This document shows, one piece after another, positions 19,685 through 30,721 of a stretch of DNA of 64,000 bases. The notes beneath the pieces were generated by a model. That model saw only the letters and a program-made list of their open reading frames with translations, had not been told where the DNA came from and made no database searches. Position 1 is the first letter of the stretch. Each line of letters begins with the position of its first letter. The translations under genes were made by a program, and so were the position numbers. The stretch is from Magnetococcales bacterium (GTDB lineage Bacteria > Pseudomonadota > Magnetococcia > Magnetococcales > UBA8363), in NCBI GenBank assembly GCA_015660855.1, contig JACSDG010000006.1:1-64000 (forward strand). Reading direction: 5' to 3'.

Positions 19685-21910
19685 ATGGTTACAAATTTGT
19701 CGAACCCACTCGCAGCCACGGCGAAAAATCGCCGTTGGGTTCTGTTTTGGATTGTCTGGTCGTTTTTGCTTTCCGCCGTCTACGGGATACTGGGATCCGA
19801 TTCGTACTTAAGAATTCGCGACGCTGCGGATTCCGATTTTTCCAACCAGATCATCGCCGCCAAAGATTTCCTAGCCCATGGATTCACCTTTTGGAATCCC
19901 CATCTGGGTGGCGGTCTCGCCTCCTGGATGTCCCAACAGGTGGACAGCCTGTTTTTGACGGTTCCCTTTTTATTCCTCCCACCCTGGGCCGCCTACGCCC
20001 TGATCATGGGGCTTCAGCGTTTTGTCGCTGGCTATTTTTGTTATCGCCTTTTTCTGCGCCTCAACATCGGCCAGATCGCCAGTCTGTTCGGAGGCATCCT
20101 TTTTTCCCTCAACAGTTGGAATGTTGACGATTGGACCCTTTCGGACGGCTTTGGACCACCAGCGACCCCCCTGTACCTTTATCTTTTCGACCGCTTGCTC
20201 GACCTGCCCTCGAAAAAACTCGCCCTGGCACTCTCCGGATGCCTGGGAATTCTTATCGGCATCGGCGGTTCCGCAGCCCACTTCACCCCTTTCTTTCTGG
20301 TTTTCCTCCCCTTGTGGTTTTTGATCGTCCGCAGAGTATCCATCCTGAAAACATGGCCTTTTTTTATATCCCTCACCATCGGAGCCATCCTGGCGGAAGG
20401 TCCGGAATCCTGGGCACTCTACTCCTTTTCCCTCGATTCGACCCGCATTCTGATCCCCCCCTCCACCGACTCCGGTTTTCCCTCTTTGCTGGCACAGACA
20501 AAAGACTATTTCAGCCACATCCTGGCCATCCCCATGTGGGGCTTCCTGGTCGTGGCCCTGGCCGGTTTTTTCCTGCATGGAAAAAATGACGGCCTGTTTA
20601 AAAAAGCACTGATCCTGTTTGCACTATTTTTATTATTCCAACCTGTTTCTAGCTGGTCCTTTTTCCTCCTGAGTTTGAAAATGCCTTATACCGGGGGAAA
20701 CATCATGGATCTTAGACAGTTTTCCTTTTTTTCGTCCGTTCTCGTAACGGCACTGGGATTGCGACTGATTCTCCACGCGCTCCAGGAATCGACGACCCTG
20801 ACCCTGATCTGGAAAACCCGGCTGGCGGTTTTTGTTCCGGCAGTTTTCATTATTCCAGCCCTGTTTGCATGGAACAATCTCACGGTCAATCTGGCCAGAC
20901 GGACACACTCGGACAATTATCGGGTACTTTTTGAAAATAGTGCCTTGAAAGAACTGGCCGCAACAACCAAAAACGACAAACCTTTCCGGGTCGCATCCCT
21001 GGTCGCCAGCAGGCCCACCACCGCCAGTGCGTCGGGATACCACTTTTTCCCCAATTATTCCGCCACCTATGGTTTTCAAACCATCGACGGTTTTTACCAC
21101 ATGTATTCGCAGCGTCTCTACCAATACTGGCTTCGGGTTGTGTCGGGAATTGTCACGGAGCGACCGGAATTACAGGAGGACATGAAGTTTCTCCAGTTTC
21201 TCTATACGCCCCGTTCGCACGGGTTCGACCGCGACCAGGCAATGATCCCCGTCGCCAATCCCGCACCCATCGAGTTTGCCGATTGGTACAACCTGGACAT
21301 GCTCTCCCTGGCCAACACACGCTTTATTTTTTCCCATTGGCCACTACGCCATCCCGACCTGGAGTTGCTCCACGATCCGGTTGCGGAAAGAAAGGTGCGC
21401 CAACAATGGGAGCAATACAGAAAACGCGAGATGGTCCTGAAAGTCATTCAAGGAGAACCGCCACCCCAGGCCCTGTATGTCTACGAAAACCGCGCCGTAC
21501 TTCCTAGGGCTTTTCTGGTGGGCCAAGTCCAGGCGTTTCCCGACCCAACCTCGCTACTCAACACCCTGGCTACCCGATCAAGTGCCGAACTTGCCAGGAT
21601 CGCGCTGGTCGAACAGGGAGAACTTGCCGACATTTCCCGCTATGCCTCTCCGATTGCACCCACCATCGTTGATGTTTCCTATCCCCGCCCAGACCGAGTC
21701 ATCATTAAAAGTGCCGCAAAAACCCCATCCATACTGGTTTTGACCGACAATTACGATCCCCATTGGCGCGTTCGGGTCGATGGCATGGAGAAAAAAATAT
21801 TCCCGGTCTACCATCTTTACCGGGGGGTTGAACTGGAACAGGGAAACCACGAAATCACCATGGAATACGAGCCAACGCCCTGGGTTCGTATTCTCTTGCC
21901 GCAGTGGTGA
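19685..21910 (+). CDS. YfhO-like polytopic membrane protein / GT-C-like
   Basis: Multi-TM N-terminus, C-terminal ILVLTDNYDPHWRVRVDG typical of YfhO-type proteins. Confidence 0.65.
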   Translation: MVTNLSNPLAATAKNRRWVLFWIVWSFLLSAVYGILGSDSYLRIRDAADSDFSNQIIAAKDFLAHGFTFWNPHLGGGLASWMSQQVDSLFLTVPFLFLPPWAAYALIMGLQRFVAGYFCYRLFLRLNIGQIASLFGGILFSLNSWNVDDWTLSDGFGPPATPLYLYLFDRLLDLPSKKLALALSGCLGILIGIGGSAAHFTPFFLVFLPLWFLIVRRVSILKTWPFFISLTIGAILAEGPESWALYSFSLDSTRILIPPSTDSGFPSLLAQTKDYFSHILAIPMWGFLVVALAGFFLHGKNDGLFKKALILFALFLLFQPVSSWSFFLLSLKMPYTGGNIMDLRQFSFFSSVLVTALGLRLILHALQESTTLTLIWKTRLAVFVPAVFIIPALFAWNNLTVNLARRTHSDNYRVLFENSALKELAATTKNDKPFRVASLVASRPTTASASGYHFFPNYSATYGFQTIDGFYHMYSQRLYQYWLRVVSGIVTERPELQEDMKFLQFLYTPRSHGFDRDQAMIPVANPAPIEFADWYNLDMLSLANTRFIFSHWPLRHPDLELLHDPVAERKVRQQWEQYRKREMVLKVIQGEPPPQALYVYENRAVLPRAFLVGQVQAFPDPTSLLNTLATRSSAELARIALVEQGELADISRYASPIAPTIVDVSYPRPDRVIIKSAAKTPSILVLTDNYDPHWRVRVDGMEKKIFPVYHLYRGVELEQGNHEITMEYEPTPWVRILLPQW

Positions 21911-22085
21911 TGAAAATTCATGAAAACAATGACTTCACAGCTTGAAAGATTGATTGACGAAGTTTAAGTTATTAGAACGTCTTGACAGTGCTCATGATGG
22001 CGCGGATGGCGGTAGCGATGGTGCTGTTTGCTCGACGTAATGTCGCATAACTCATCCATGCGTTTTACGAGCCACTTCGCCATCC

Positions 22086-22526
22086 TCATGACTCCAGAAT
22101 CCCCGCCACATTGGCAGCGATGTTTTTTTCCAGCCCTGGTGCCGGGGCTATTAATTCCAATCTGCGGCAAGCCAACTCGGATACCTTATGCAGTTGATCG
22201 TCATTGGTCAGCAATACCGCGCCGTGGAGGATAGCACTGGCGGCAATGAGGGCATCCGGAATCTTGAGTCGATGGTGACGACAAAACCTGATGGTGGTTT
22301 CCTTGATTTCATGGGATAAACCAATATGTTGAACGTTGGCGAGGAATCGTGCCAGCCCGGCTTCCTGTTCGCTCGGCAAGCCGGGAAAGCTGCGCAACTC
22401 GATTTCGGTGATAAACGAAATCGCCATGCGACCCGGAGGCAAGGGGTCCTTCAATAATCCCTTGTGCAGATAAATGACCGCGTTGGTATCGAGCAGAAAG
22501 TTCAGCGATCCCATGACCGTTCCCAT
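22086..22526 (-). CDS. vapC: PIN-domain (VapC-like) toxin
   Basis: FLLDTNAVIYL and KIPDALIAASAILHGAVLLTNDDQLHKV. Confidence 0.82.
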   Translation of the reverse strand: MGTVMGSLNFLLDTNAVIYLHKGLLKDPLPPGRMAISFITEIELRSFPGLPSEQEAGLARFLANVQHIGLSHEIKETTIRFCRHHRLKIPDALIAASAILHGAVLLTNDDQLHKVSELACRRLELIAPAPGLEKNIAANVAGILES

Positions 22527-22753
22527 TCGTTGCGCTGTTGCCGTTGCCAGGCTACGGGATCGTCCATGGGCCAGTCGATGGTGCCGGCAAACGTCATCAA
22601 CCGCTGCGAGTCATCCTGGTCAGGCTCTGCGTTCTCGATGGAGTCAGGCAACAACACGATGACCCTGGCCCTGCGTCCGAAGGCCGCATGGAATGTTTCC
22701 GGCAATTTGCCATCGGCGGGCAGGACCACATCTTCTTCTATGGCGTGCAGCAT
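22502..22753 (-). CDS. Putative antitoxin partner of the VapC-like toxin
   Basis: Small ORF MLHAIEEDVVLPADGKLPETF... overlapping the toxin start, same strand. Confidence 0.55.
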   Translation of the reverse strand: MLHAIEEDVVLPADGKLPETFHAAFGRRARVIVLLPDSIENAEPDQDDSQRLMTFAGTIDWPMDDPVAWQRQQRNEWERSWDR

Positions 22754-22804
22754 GGATTTTTCCTCTGTCAATGATTCCAAGGCAGGCTCCGAATGATTTC
22801 GGTC

Positions 22805-22905
22805 TTCATGCTTCCAATATCTCCGCAACGTTCCTGGCGATGGTCTTTTCCAACTCCCGCGCCTGGGCATTCAAGGTTTCCAGTTCCCGGCATGGTAAGC
22901 CGCAG
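22805..22905 (-). pseudogene. Remnant of a second vapC C-terminus
   Basis: Minus-strand translation GLPCRELETLNAQARELEKTIARNVAEILEA* aligns with the end of the intact toxin LACRRLELIAPAPGLEKNIAANVAGILES*. Confidence 0.55.
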
Positions 22906-22948
22906 GCTCGTCCACCCGACTGCCACGTCGGGACGACGTACCCGCGGT

Positions 22949-23006
22949 GCTGCCCCAAACCTAAGCCGGGGGGGATGATCCCCCCTTGACCCCCGCAATA
23001 GTTTTA
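22949..23006 (+). repeat. GC-rich palindromic intergenic repeat, copy D (truncated/divergent)
   Basis: GCTGCCCCAAACCTAAGCCGGGGGGGATGATCCCCCCTTGACCCCCGCAATA. Confidence 0.75.
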
Positions 23007-23176
23007 ACCCTAAAAAAAAGGGGGGGACTGAACGGTTACGCCATGACAGCCCTTGCCTGGGATACCCGTTATCCCTAGTATCACCCCAGTCATTCTGCCC
23101 GGTCAATTGTTTCATCGATGATTTCCCACAAAATGGATCCGATATAACGTGGATTGGTCAAAGAGTCGCCACCCCC

Positions 23177-25078
23177 ATGTTTGATGCCGAAACCAAAAAA
23201 GCGTTGCTGGAAGAGTTTTTCTCAGAGAATCGCGAAGCCCTGGGCCGAATCGAAAAAGGATTGCTTAAGCTGGAATCCCAACCGGATCACCGCGAATTGA
23301 TCCATGCCATTTTTCGCGACATGCATACGGTCAAAGGCAACTGCCGTATGATGGGATTTTCCCGCCTGGAAGAACTGACCCACAAGGCGGAAACTGTCCT
23401 CGACCTCATGCGCGATGAAATTCTTTTCATGAGCCAGGAAATCGGCAGTTCGCTCCTGGGGGTCGTGGATCGGGTACGAAAAACCCTCCAGATCATCGCC
23501 AAATCGGGATCGGAAGGAGAGGCCGACTTTTCAGCCACCATTCAGGAACTGGAAGGGTTTGTCACCACACCCCAACCAGAACCGTCCCGAGAGAAAATCT
23601 TGAAAGAAGACCAGGTCGATGCCGCCAAACCGGACAATCCATCCGACCCCATAGAAATCACCTTGGAAGACGCAGCAGAAACTCCAATACAACGTCCAAC
23701 AAAATCGTCCAAAAAAACCTCAACAAAAGTTTCATCCCAGGCCGTGCCGGAAGCGTCAACACAAACGCCATCTGTGGTTGCCACATCGCAACCCTCGTCC
23801 AACTCGAAAAACACCCCGCCTGCCACATCAAGCTTAGCCGAAGAGGACACGACCGGCACTTGTGCCCCCATAGAATCGGTCCGCCTCTCTCTGGATCGCC
23901 TGGACACCCTGATGAACCAGGTTGGAGAACTGGGAGCTTCGTTCAATCAATTGAAATATGTCCTGGCAAAACATCCTGACCAGGTGGATCAGATTCTTGA
24001 ACTTCACAGCAAACAGATTCATTGGCTGCAGGATGAGGTCATCAAATACCGCCTGCAACCCATCGGTCGCATTTGGGATCAATACCATCGCCTTGTCCGT
24101 GACCTGGCGGTAGAAACCGGAAAAAAAGTGGTTTTGGATCTGGCCGGGGAAGAAACCGAGGTAGACCGTAATGTCCTGGTCTCCATCAACGAATTGTTGG
24201 GACATCTGATCCGCAACGCCATGGATCATGGCATCGAATCCCCCGAGGAACGTGTCCGGCAGGGAAAACCCGCCGAGGGGAGAATTGACCTGCGTGCCGA
24301 GCAAAAACATGGCCAGATTTTTCTGGAGATCCGGGATGATGGACGTGGCATTGACCCCAAGGAGGTTCTGGCGAAAGCCCTGGACACCGGATTGGTCACC
24401 CACGAACAATCGCTCGAAATGAACAAACCAGAGATACTCAAGCTTATCATGGTCCCCGGCTTTTCCACCGCCAGACAGATCAGCAAAATTTCCGGACGGG
24501 GAACCGGTATGGACGTGGTTCAGTCCGCCCTGAACAAGGTTGGCGGCACCATCACCATCGCCAGTACCTCAAATGCCGGTTCCACCTTCCGCATGTCCAT
24601 CCCCCAAACCATGGCCATCGTTCCGGCCTTGTTGATCAGCGATAGTGGGGAAACCTTCGCCATTCCACAGGTAAATATTGTAGAATTAGCCTCTTTTTAT
24701 GGCGATGACATCAAAACCCACGTCGAGGGAAAAATGCAGTTCCCCATGGTACGCTTCAGAGATAAGCTGCTGCCCCTGATTCCACTGCAACGCCTGCTGC
24801 GCCGCGATGGGCCCGAGCGCAACGGTCTAAGGGAATGCGAACGCATCCACGCAGCAACCTCTTTGCATGTCGCAATACTGCAAACGCAGGATTCACTTTT
24901 TGGCCTGGAAGTTGGCGTCATTTTGGGACACGCCTCCCTTCTGATCAAACCCATCAACCGAATTTTTTCTCATATTCAAATCCTCGCAGGAACTGCGGTC
25001 ATGCCAGATGGCCGTATTTCCTTCCTGCTCAACGTTCCGGCGTTGCTTCATGGGGTGGAAGAGAGGGATCATCCGTAG
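23177..25078 (+). CDS. CheA-like chemotaxis histidine kinase (Hpt, HATPase, CheW-like domains)
   Basis: Hpt HTVKGNCRMMGF; LIRNAMDHGIESPEERVRQGKP; DVVQSALNKVGGTI. Confidence 0.9.
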   Translation: MFDAETKKALLEEFFSENREALGRIEKGLLKLESQPDHRELIHAIFRDMHTVKGNCRMMGFSRLEELTHKAETVLDLMRDEILFMSQEIGSSLLGVVDRVRKTLQIIAKSGSEGEADFSATIQELEGFVTTPQPEPSREKILKEDQVDAAKPDNPSDPIEITLEDAAETPIQRPTKSSKKTSTKVSSQAVPEASTQTPSVVATSQPSSNSKNTPPATSSLAEEDTTGTCAPIESVRLSLDRLDTLMNQVGELGASFNQLKYVLAKHPDQVDQILELHSKQIHWLQDEVIKYRLQPIGRIWDQYHRLVRDLAVETGKKVVLDLAGEETEVDRNVLVSINELLGHLIRNAMDHGIESPEERVRQGKPAEGRIDLRAEQKHGQIFLEIRDDGRGIDPKEVLAKALDTGLVTHEQSLEMNKPEILKLIMVPGFSTARQISKISGRGTGMDVVQSALNKVGGTITIASTSNAGSTFRMSIPQTMAIVPALLISDSGETFAIPQVNIVELASFYGDDIKTHVEGKMQFPMVRFRDKLLPLIPLQRLLRRDGPERNGLRECERIHAATSLHVAILQTQDSLFGLEVGVILGHASLLIKPINRIFSHIQILAGTAVMPDGRISFLLNVPALLHGVEERDHP

Positions 25079-25107
25079 AATCTGGCGAGTACAAAGGGAG
25101 ACTGGTA

Positions 25108-25473
25108 ATGGACAAAAAAAAAGCCTTGATTGTGGACGACAGCAGCCTTGCCCGCATGATGGTACGCAAATTTTTCTCCGATGGTTTCGAGGATTGGGAT
25201 CTTATCGAAGCGAAAGATGCGATGGACGCCTTGGAAAAGATCGAGGGACAATTTTTGCATCTGGCATTGATCGATTTTAACATGCCAGGGATGAACGGAA
25301 TTGATCTTGCGGAAAAAATTCTTGAAAAACAACCAGGGATAGCCATTCACCTGGTGACGGCCAACATCCAGGAACGCATGCAACTCCGGGCGCAAGCCAT
25401 TGGAATAGGTTTCATCAAAAAGCCCATCAGTCGGGAAAAAATTATCGCCGCCATGCAGGAACAGACAAAATAG
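25108..25473 (+). CDS. Single-domain response regulator
   Basis: ALIVDDSSLARMMVRKFF, LIDFNMPGMNGI, conserved KKP. Confidence 0.88.
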   Translation: MDKKKALIVDDSSLARMMVRKFFSDGFEDWDLIEAKDAMDALEKIEGQFLHLALIDFNMPGMNGIDLAEKILEKQPGIAIHLVTANIQERMQLRAQAIGIGFIKKPISREKIIAAMQEQTK

Positions 25474-25531
25474 CCCGCCGCCAATGACGGCTCACCATGG
25501 TCTGACCAAACCTTAAACCTATGGAATCACA

Positions 25532-26218
25532 ATGAGCAGGGAGCGTGAAGGCATGTTCAGACTGAGCGAGTTGGAGGAAGACGCCCTGAAGGAATTTTTC
25601 AACATGGGTCTGGGGATGGCTGCCAATTCCTTGAGCCAGATGGTCAACAACGAAGTCCTCCTGACCCTGCCCAAACTCAAGGTAGTCCCCTACGAAGAAG
25701 CGACCCGGATGTTGGTGGCAAACCAGGATGAAAAGTTGGTGGCGGTTCGGCAAAACTTCAAGGGGGAATTGACGGGAACCGCCCTGTTGATTTTCCCGGG
25801 GAGCGAAAGTCTGGAACTGGTGCGCACGCTGTTGAATGAAGAAATTCCCCTGGAAGTTCTCACCGAACTGGAACAGGAAACCCTGTTGGATGTGGGCAAT
25901 GTCATTCTCAATGCGTTTCTGAAAAGCTTTACCCAGATGATGCACGTTGAATTTGAATTTGAATCGGCGGAATTTTTAAAAGGTTCAAGCCGGTTTTTGT
26001 TGGACATAACTTCGCATCTGGCGGCACAAAACCATTCATTAATGGAATACGCCGATGCCGATGCCGACGAGAGGGCGTTCGTCCTGATGATGGATTTCAA
26101 AACCAGCGATGAAAATAACACCAATCATACCTTGAGTGGTTTCGTTGTACTTCTTTTTTCGCAGCAGGCCATGTTAATTTTGAGACGTGAGCTGGAAGTC
26201 ATCCTGTCCAATCTGTAG
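25532..26218 (+). CDS. CheC-like phosphatase
   Basis: DALKEFFN-x22-P active-site pattern (D/S-x3-E-x2-N-x22-P). Confidence 0.75.
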   Translation: MSREREGMFRLSELEEDALKEFFNMGLGMAANSLSQMVNNEVLLTLPKLKVVPYEEATRMLVANQDEKLVAVRQNFKGELTGTALLIFPGSESLELVRTLLNEEIPLEVLTELEQETLLDVGNVILNAFLKSFTQMMHVEFEFESAEFLKGSSRFLLDITSHLAAQNHSLMEYADADADERAFVLMMDFKTSDENNTNHTLSGFVVLLFSQQAMLILRRELEVILSNL

Positions 26219-26225
26219 GGGCACC

Positions 26226-28940
26226 ATGGGAATCATGCCGGATCTGGATATCAGCCTGCTGGCCAATGCGCTTGAAGTCGGTGCCGTGGGGACGATTATC
26301 CTCGATCAGGACCAAACCATCGTGTTTTGGAACGAATGGATGCGGAAAGCCACGCGGATACCTTCCCGGCAGGTTTTGGGTCGCCCCCTGCTTGAGGTAT
26401 TCAGTGAGCTTACCGGATCAAGAATCCACACGGGAGTTCAGAGTGCCCTGCAATCGGGATTGCCGACCATGCTGTCCCACCGCCTGACCCCGACACCATT
26501 TCCATTGTTTACCGCCTCGGAAAGGACCGAAGGCAGCCCAAGAATGGACCAGATGGTGCAGATCAAGGCGATCCGCAACGGGGAAGGCGTTCGCTATTGC
26601 AGTATCCAGATTCAGGACATCACCAACACGGTATCGCGGGAATATCTGTTGCGCAATCAAGCCCGCGAGCTGCAAAACGCCAAAGAGGCGGCGCAAAACG
26701 CCAACCGGGCCAAAAGCGATTTTCTGGCCAACATGAGCCATGAAATCCGTACCCCCATGAACGCCATCATCGGCATGTCCCATCTGGTCTTGAAAACCAA
26801 CCTCGATCATCGTCAAAAAGATTATACCACCAAAATTTACAACTCAGCCCAATCTTTGTTGAGAATCATCAACGACATCCTTGATTTTTCCAAGATCGAA
26901 GCGGGTAAACTCACCATCGAGGCCATCCCTTTCCATCTGGATGATGTCCTCAACGATGTCGCCAATCTGGTTGCCATAAAAGCGGAAGAGAAAGGATTGG
27001 AGGTCAGCTTTTATGTAGACACCGGGGTACCTGTGCACCTGGTCGGCGATCCCCTGCGTCTGGGACAGATATTGATCAATCTGGCCAATAACGCCGTCAA
27101 GTTTACCCAAAAGGGCAATATTGTCCTCTCCATTCACTTGAAGCGGGCCGAGGATTTCCGTGTTGAACTTCACTTCAAGGTCCGTGATACCGGCATTGGC
27201 CTGACCGAAGAGCAGGTGGAACGTCTGTTCAAGCCCTTTTCACAGGCCGACAGCTCCACGACCCGGAAATTTGGCGGCACCGGCCTGGGATTGACGATTT
27301 GCAAGCGGTTAGTGGAGATGATGGAGGGAAACATCTGGGTGGAAAGTACCCCTGGTGTGGGATCCACCTTTCAGTTCACCATCCTGTTTTCCCATAAGCA
27401 AACCAGTCGCCGCCGCTTCAGACTCCCCTCCAAAGACCATGTCGGTCTCCCGGTCCTGGTGGCCGACGACAACCCGGTGGCACGGGAAATATTACAAAAA
27501 AACCTGGAATCTTTTTCCTTCAAGGTAACGTCCGTCGCCTCGGGGGAAGAGGCCCTGTTTGAATTGGAAAGGGCAGCGGGCCAGGAACGTCCTTTCCGCT
27601 TGGTTTTCCTCGATTGGAAAATGGAAGGAATGGACGGCATCAAGACGGCCCGTGAGATCAATCGGCGTTTTCCCGACATCAAACTGCCAAAAATCATCAT
27701 GGTCACCGCCTATTCCCGCGAGGATGTCGCCCTGTCCGCCAAACAGGCCGGAATCGACGCATTTCTCACCAAACCGGTCAACCTTTCCGTCATGTTCGAT
27801 GCCATTTTGGCCACTCTGGGACAAAACATGGAACACTCCTGGTCTCCCCAAAGCCAACCAGGAGAAGGTGCCGATAGGATCACCTCACTCAGGGGAGGTC
27901 GTATTCTTCTGGTTGAGGACAATGAAATCAATCGACAGGTTGCCAAGGAACTGTTGGAAGACGAAGGTTTGCATGTCCACATCGCCAACAATGGCGAAGA
28001 AGCGGTAACGGCGGTCCGACGGGGAACCTTTGACGCCGTCCTCATGGATATTCAAATGCCGGTCATGGATGGTTATACCGCCACCCGAGCCATACGTTGC
28101 CTTCCCGACCTTCAGCATTTGCCCATCATCGCCATGACCGCCAACGCCATGACCGGTGACCGGGAGCGATGTTTGCTGGCAGGGATGAATGAATACCTCA
28201 GCAAACCCATCCATCCCCCCACCCTTTTTGCAACCCTGCGTCGGTTCATCAAACCTGGAACCAACCTGACACAAGGCCCAGTGAATACCGTCAAGGATTC
28301 GATCCGGCTGCCGGAAACCCTGGATGGTGTGGACATTTCACTTGGCCTCAACAATGTCAGCGGAAAGAAAGAACTTTATTTCAGAGTGTTGAAGAACATT
28401 TATGTTGGTCATCGGGATGTGGTTGCCAAAATACAGACTGCCCTTGCCACCGGTCAGATCACCGAAGCCCATCGTATGGTGCACACCTTAAAGGGAATGG
28501 CCGGTACCATGGGAGCCAAACCCCTGCAAAAAATTTCCCAGCGTCTGGAGTCGGCACTGAAACCTGAAACCATCGACCAGGCGCAAGAACTGTTGCTGCC
28601 GTTTTCACAGGAAGTCACCCAGGTCATGCAATCTCTTCAACCCTATCTGGCCTCCATCGAAGCGGCCAAAGCCACTCCAGCCAAACCCGCCGTTCCCACA
28701 CAAATCCCGGACATGGAACGTTTACGCCCCATTCTTGCTGAACTGAATCAATTGTTGGATGACGGCGATTCGGAAGCCATCAACCTGGTGGTCATGGCCA
28801 AGGAACTGTTATCCGGGTCTGCGGTTTTTGATGTACTGCAAACTTTGGAAGAACAAATCGATGATTACGAATTTGAAGCGGCACTCGAAACCTTTAAAAA
28901 ATTCACCCGAGACTTGGTCTCAGCCTACGGACCAGTTTAA
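26226..28940 (+). CDS. Hybrid sensor histidine kinase (PAS-HisKA-HATPase-REC-REC-Hpt)
   Basis: [40 protein letters not shown]; two REC domains; C-terminal Hpt [12 protein letters not shown]. Confidence 0.92.
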   Translation: MGIMPDLDISLLANALEVGAVGTIILDQDQTIVFWNEWMRKATRIPSRQVLGRPLLEVFSELTGSRIHTGVQSALQSGLPTMLSHRLTPTPFPLFTASERTEGSPRMDQMVQIKAIRNGEGVRYCSIQIQDITNTVSREYLLRNQARELQNAKEAAQNANRAKSDFLANMSHEIRTPMNAIIGMSHLVLKTNLDHRQKDYTTKIYNSAQSLLRIINDILDFSKIEAGKLTIEAIPFHLDDVLNDVANLVAIKAEEKGLEVSFYVDTGVPVHLVGDPLRLGQILINLANNAVKFTQKGNIVLSIHLKRAEDFRVELHFKVRDTGIGLTEEQVERLFKPFSQADSSTTRKFGGTGLGLTICKRLVEMMEGNIWVESTPGVGSTFQFTILFSHKQTSRRRFRLPSKDHVGLPVLVADDNPVAREILQKNLESFSFKVTSVASGEEALFELERAAGQERPFRLVFLDWKMEGMDGIKTAREINRRFPDIKLPKIIMVTAYSREDVALSAKQAGIDAFLTKPVNLSVMFDAILATLGQNMEHSWSPQSQPGEGADRITSLRGGRILLVEDNEINRQVAKELLEDEGLHVHIANNGEEAVTAVRRGTFDAVLMDIQMPVMDGYTATRAIRCLPDLQHLPIIAMTANAMTGDRERCLLAGMNEYLSKPIHPPTLFATLRRFIKPGTNLTQGPVNTVKDSIRLPETLDGVDISLGLNNVSGKKELYFRVLKNIYVGHRDVVAKIQTALATGQITEAHRMVHTLKGMAGTMGAKPLQKISQRLESALKPETIDQAQELLLPFSQEVTQVMQSLQPYLASIEAAKATPAKPAVPTQIPDMERLRPILAELNQLLDDGDSEAINLVVMAKELLSGSAVFDVLQTLEEQIDDYEFEAALETFKKFTRDLVSAYGPV

Positions 28941-28954
28941 ATTCGGATAAAACC

Positions 28955-29872
28955 ATGGAAACAGAGAGTGAAAAAGCGAAAATTCTAATCGCCGACGATG
29001 AGAAGGTCAATATTGACGTTCTCGATGGATTATTGAAACCTTACTATAAGACCGTCATTGCCAAGGATGGTTTTCAGGTTTTCAAACGCCTGGAGAAATC
29101 CCCCCTCCCCGACCTGATTCTATTGGATGTCGTCATGCCAGGGATGGACGGCTTTGAGGTCTGTCGTAAGGTGAAGGACAATCCATTGACCCGGGAAATT
29201 CCAGTAATTTTCATTACCGGCCAAACAGATGAACAGCACGAGGCCTTGGGATTCGAGGTCGGCGCGGTGGATTATATCCAAAAGCCTTTCAGCCCGATGA
29301 TCACCCTGGCTCGGGTCAAAACTCAGGTCGAGTTGAAGAGACGCGGCGACAGGCTGGAAAAGATGGCCATCTTTGACGGTCTGACCGGCATTCCCAACCG
29401 CCGCCGTTTTGATGAATTTTTGGAATATGAATGGGAGCGATCATTACGTTACCGGCACCCCCTGTCCCTCATCCTGATGGATATTGATTTTTTTAAACGC
29501 TACAATGATTATTTTGGTCATTCCGAAGGAGATGAATGTCTCAAGAAGGTCGCCAGGGCCATCGCCGAATCCTTGCCCAGGACCGCAGACTTGGCCTGCC
29601 GATACGGGGGAGAGGAATTTGCCTGCATCCTCCCCGAAACCAACGCCGAAGGGGCCACAATCGCTGCCCGACGCATCCTGGCCAATTGCAGGGATTTACG
29701 TCTCCCCCATCCCCAATCCGAAACTGAAAACATTGTCACCCTCAGCCTGGGGACCGCCACCATGACCCCAACCAACGAAATCCAAAGACAAACCATAATA
29801 GAAATGGCCGACAAGGGGCTCTATCTGGCAAAGAAAAATGGCCGCAATCAAATCAGGGCGTTCGAGGAGTAA
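28955..29872 (+). CDS. REC-GGDEF response regulator (diguanylate cyclase)
   Basis: ILIADDEKVNIDVLDGLL; RYGGEEFACILPET. Confidence 0.92.
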   Translation: METESEKAKILIADDEKVNIDVLDGLLKPYYKTVIAKDGFQVFKRLEKSPLPDLILLDVVMPGMDGFEVCRKVKDNPLTREIPVIFITGQTDEQHEALGFEVGAVDYIQKPFSPMITLARVKTQVELKRRGDRLEKMAIFDGLTGIPNRRRFDEFLEYEWERSLRYRHPLSLILMDIDFFKRYNDYFGHSEGDECLKKVARAIAESLPRTADLACRYGGEEFACILPETNAEGATIAARRILANCRDLRLPHPQSETENIVTLSLGTATMTPTNEIQRQTIIEMADKGLYLAKKNGRNQIRAFEE

Positions 29873-30013
29873 TCATCATTTCGGCCACAACACAGGAGCA
29901 TGGAAGCTTTTTGTTTAAAGTCAAAACCCTGGGACAAGAATTCCCCAGACCCCTTCTTTCTTTTTAATGGTTTTCCGGTCTCCACGCGCAATCCGTGGGC
30001 GGAACAAGGATCA

Positions 30014-30715
30014 ATGCCTAAGAAATCATGTGACAGGGACAAATGGACCATGCTCAATGAGCTTGAGGAAGACGCCATCAAGGAGATTTTTAATCTCAGC
30101 CTCGGTCACGCCATCCCAACCCTGAGCGAGATGGTGGACGCTGAAATTGAATTTTTTCCCCCAGGCATTGAAATGACACCGGCAAATCATCTGGCCAACA
30201 CGATCGAAAAACTCATGGGGTCAGCGGTTTGTCTGGTGCATATGGGATTTGATCTGGTTTTTACCGAAAAAGCCAACATTACCGGAACGGCTATTCTGTT
30301 GCTGCGATCCGGGGTCGTTGAACCATTACTGGATGCCCTCTATGGCGAACATGTCCCCGAAACGATGCAGAATCATGTTTGTCAGGAAACCTTCACCGAT
30401 GTGGGGGATTTATTGCTTTATACCTGTGTGAGCACATTGAGCCGCTTGCTGGATTCTGGCCTGGAAGGGCGAAAACCTGTTTTTTTTCGAGGAAATCCAA
30501 TGGATTGGAACATTGGCCCAGCTCTTTGCCTTGCGCCAGAAGACGTCCCCCATGGGGAAGAAATTCCAAAAGAAACCCTTTTCATCAACCTGCGTATTGA
30601 TCTGGCGATTCCAGCGAAAAAAGTTGCCGGTTCGGTGTTGATCTGGCTCAACACCTGCGATAAAACCGATATAAAAATGGCCATCCAACGGTTCATCGCA
30701 GACCGGATTGATTGA
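30014..30715 (+). CDS. CheC-like protein, second copy
   Basis: LEEDAIKEIFNLSLGHAIPTLSEMVDAEIEFFPP; ORF opens at 29900 but the upstream part falls in a repeated sequence. Confidence 0.7.
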   Translation: MPKKSCDRDKWTMLNELEEDAIKEIFNLSLGHAIPTLSEMVDAEIEFFPPGIEMTPANHLANTIEKLMGSAVCLVHMGFDLVFTEKANITGTAILLLRSGVVEPLLDALYGEHVPETMQNHVCQETFTDVGDLLLYTCVSTLSRLLDSGLEGRKPVFFRGNPMDWNIGPALCLAPEDVPHGEEIPKETLFINLRIDLAIPAKKVAGSVLIWLNTCDKTDIKMAIQRFIADRID

Positions 30716-30721
30716 CGATTT

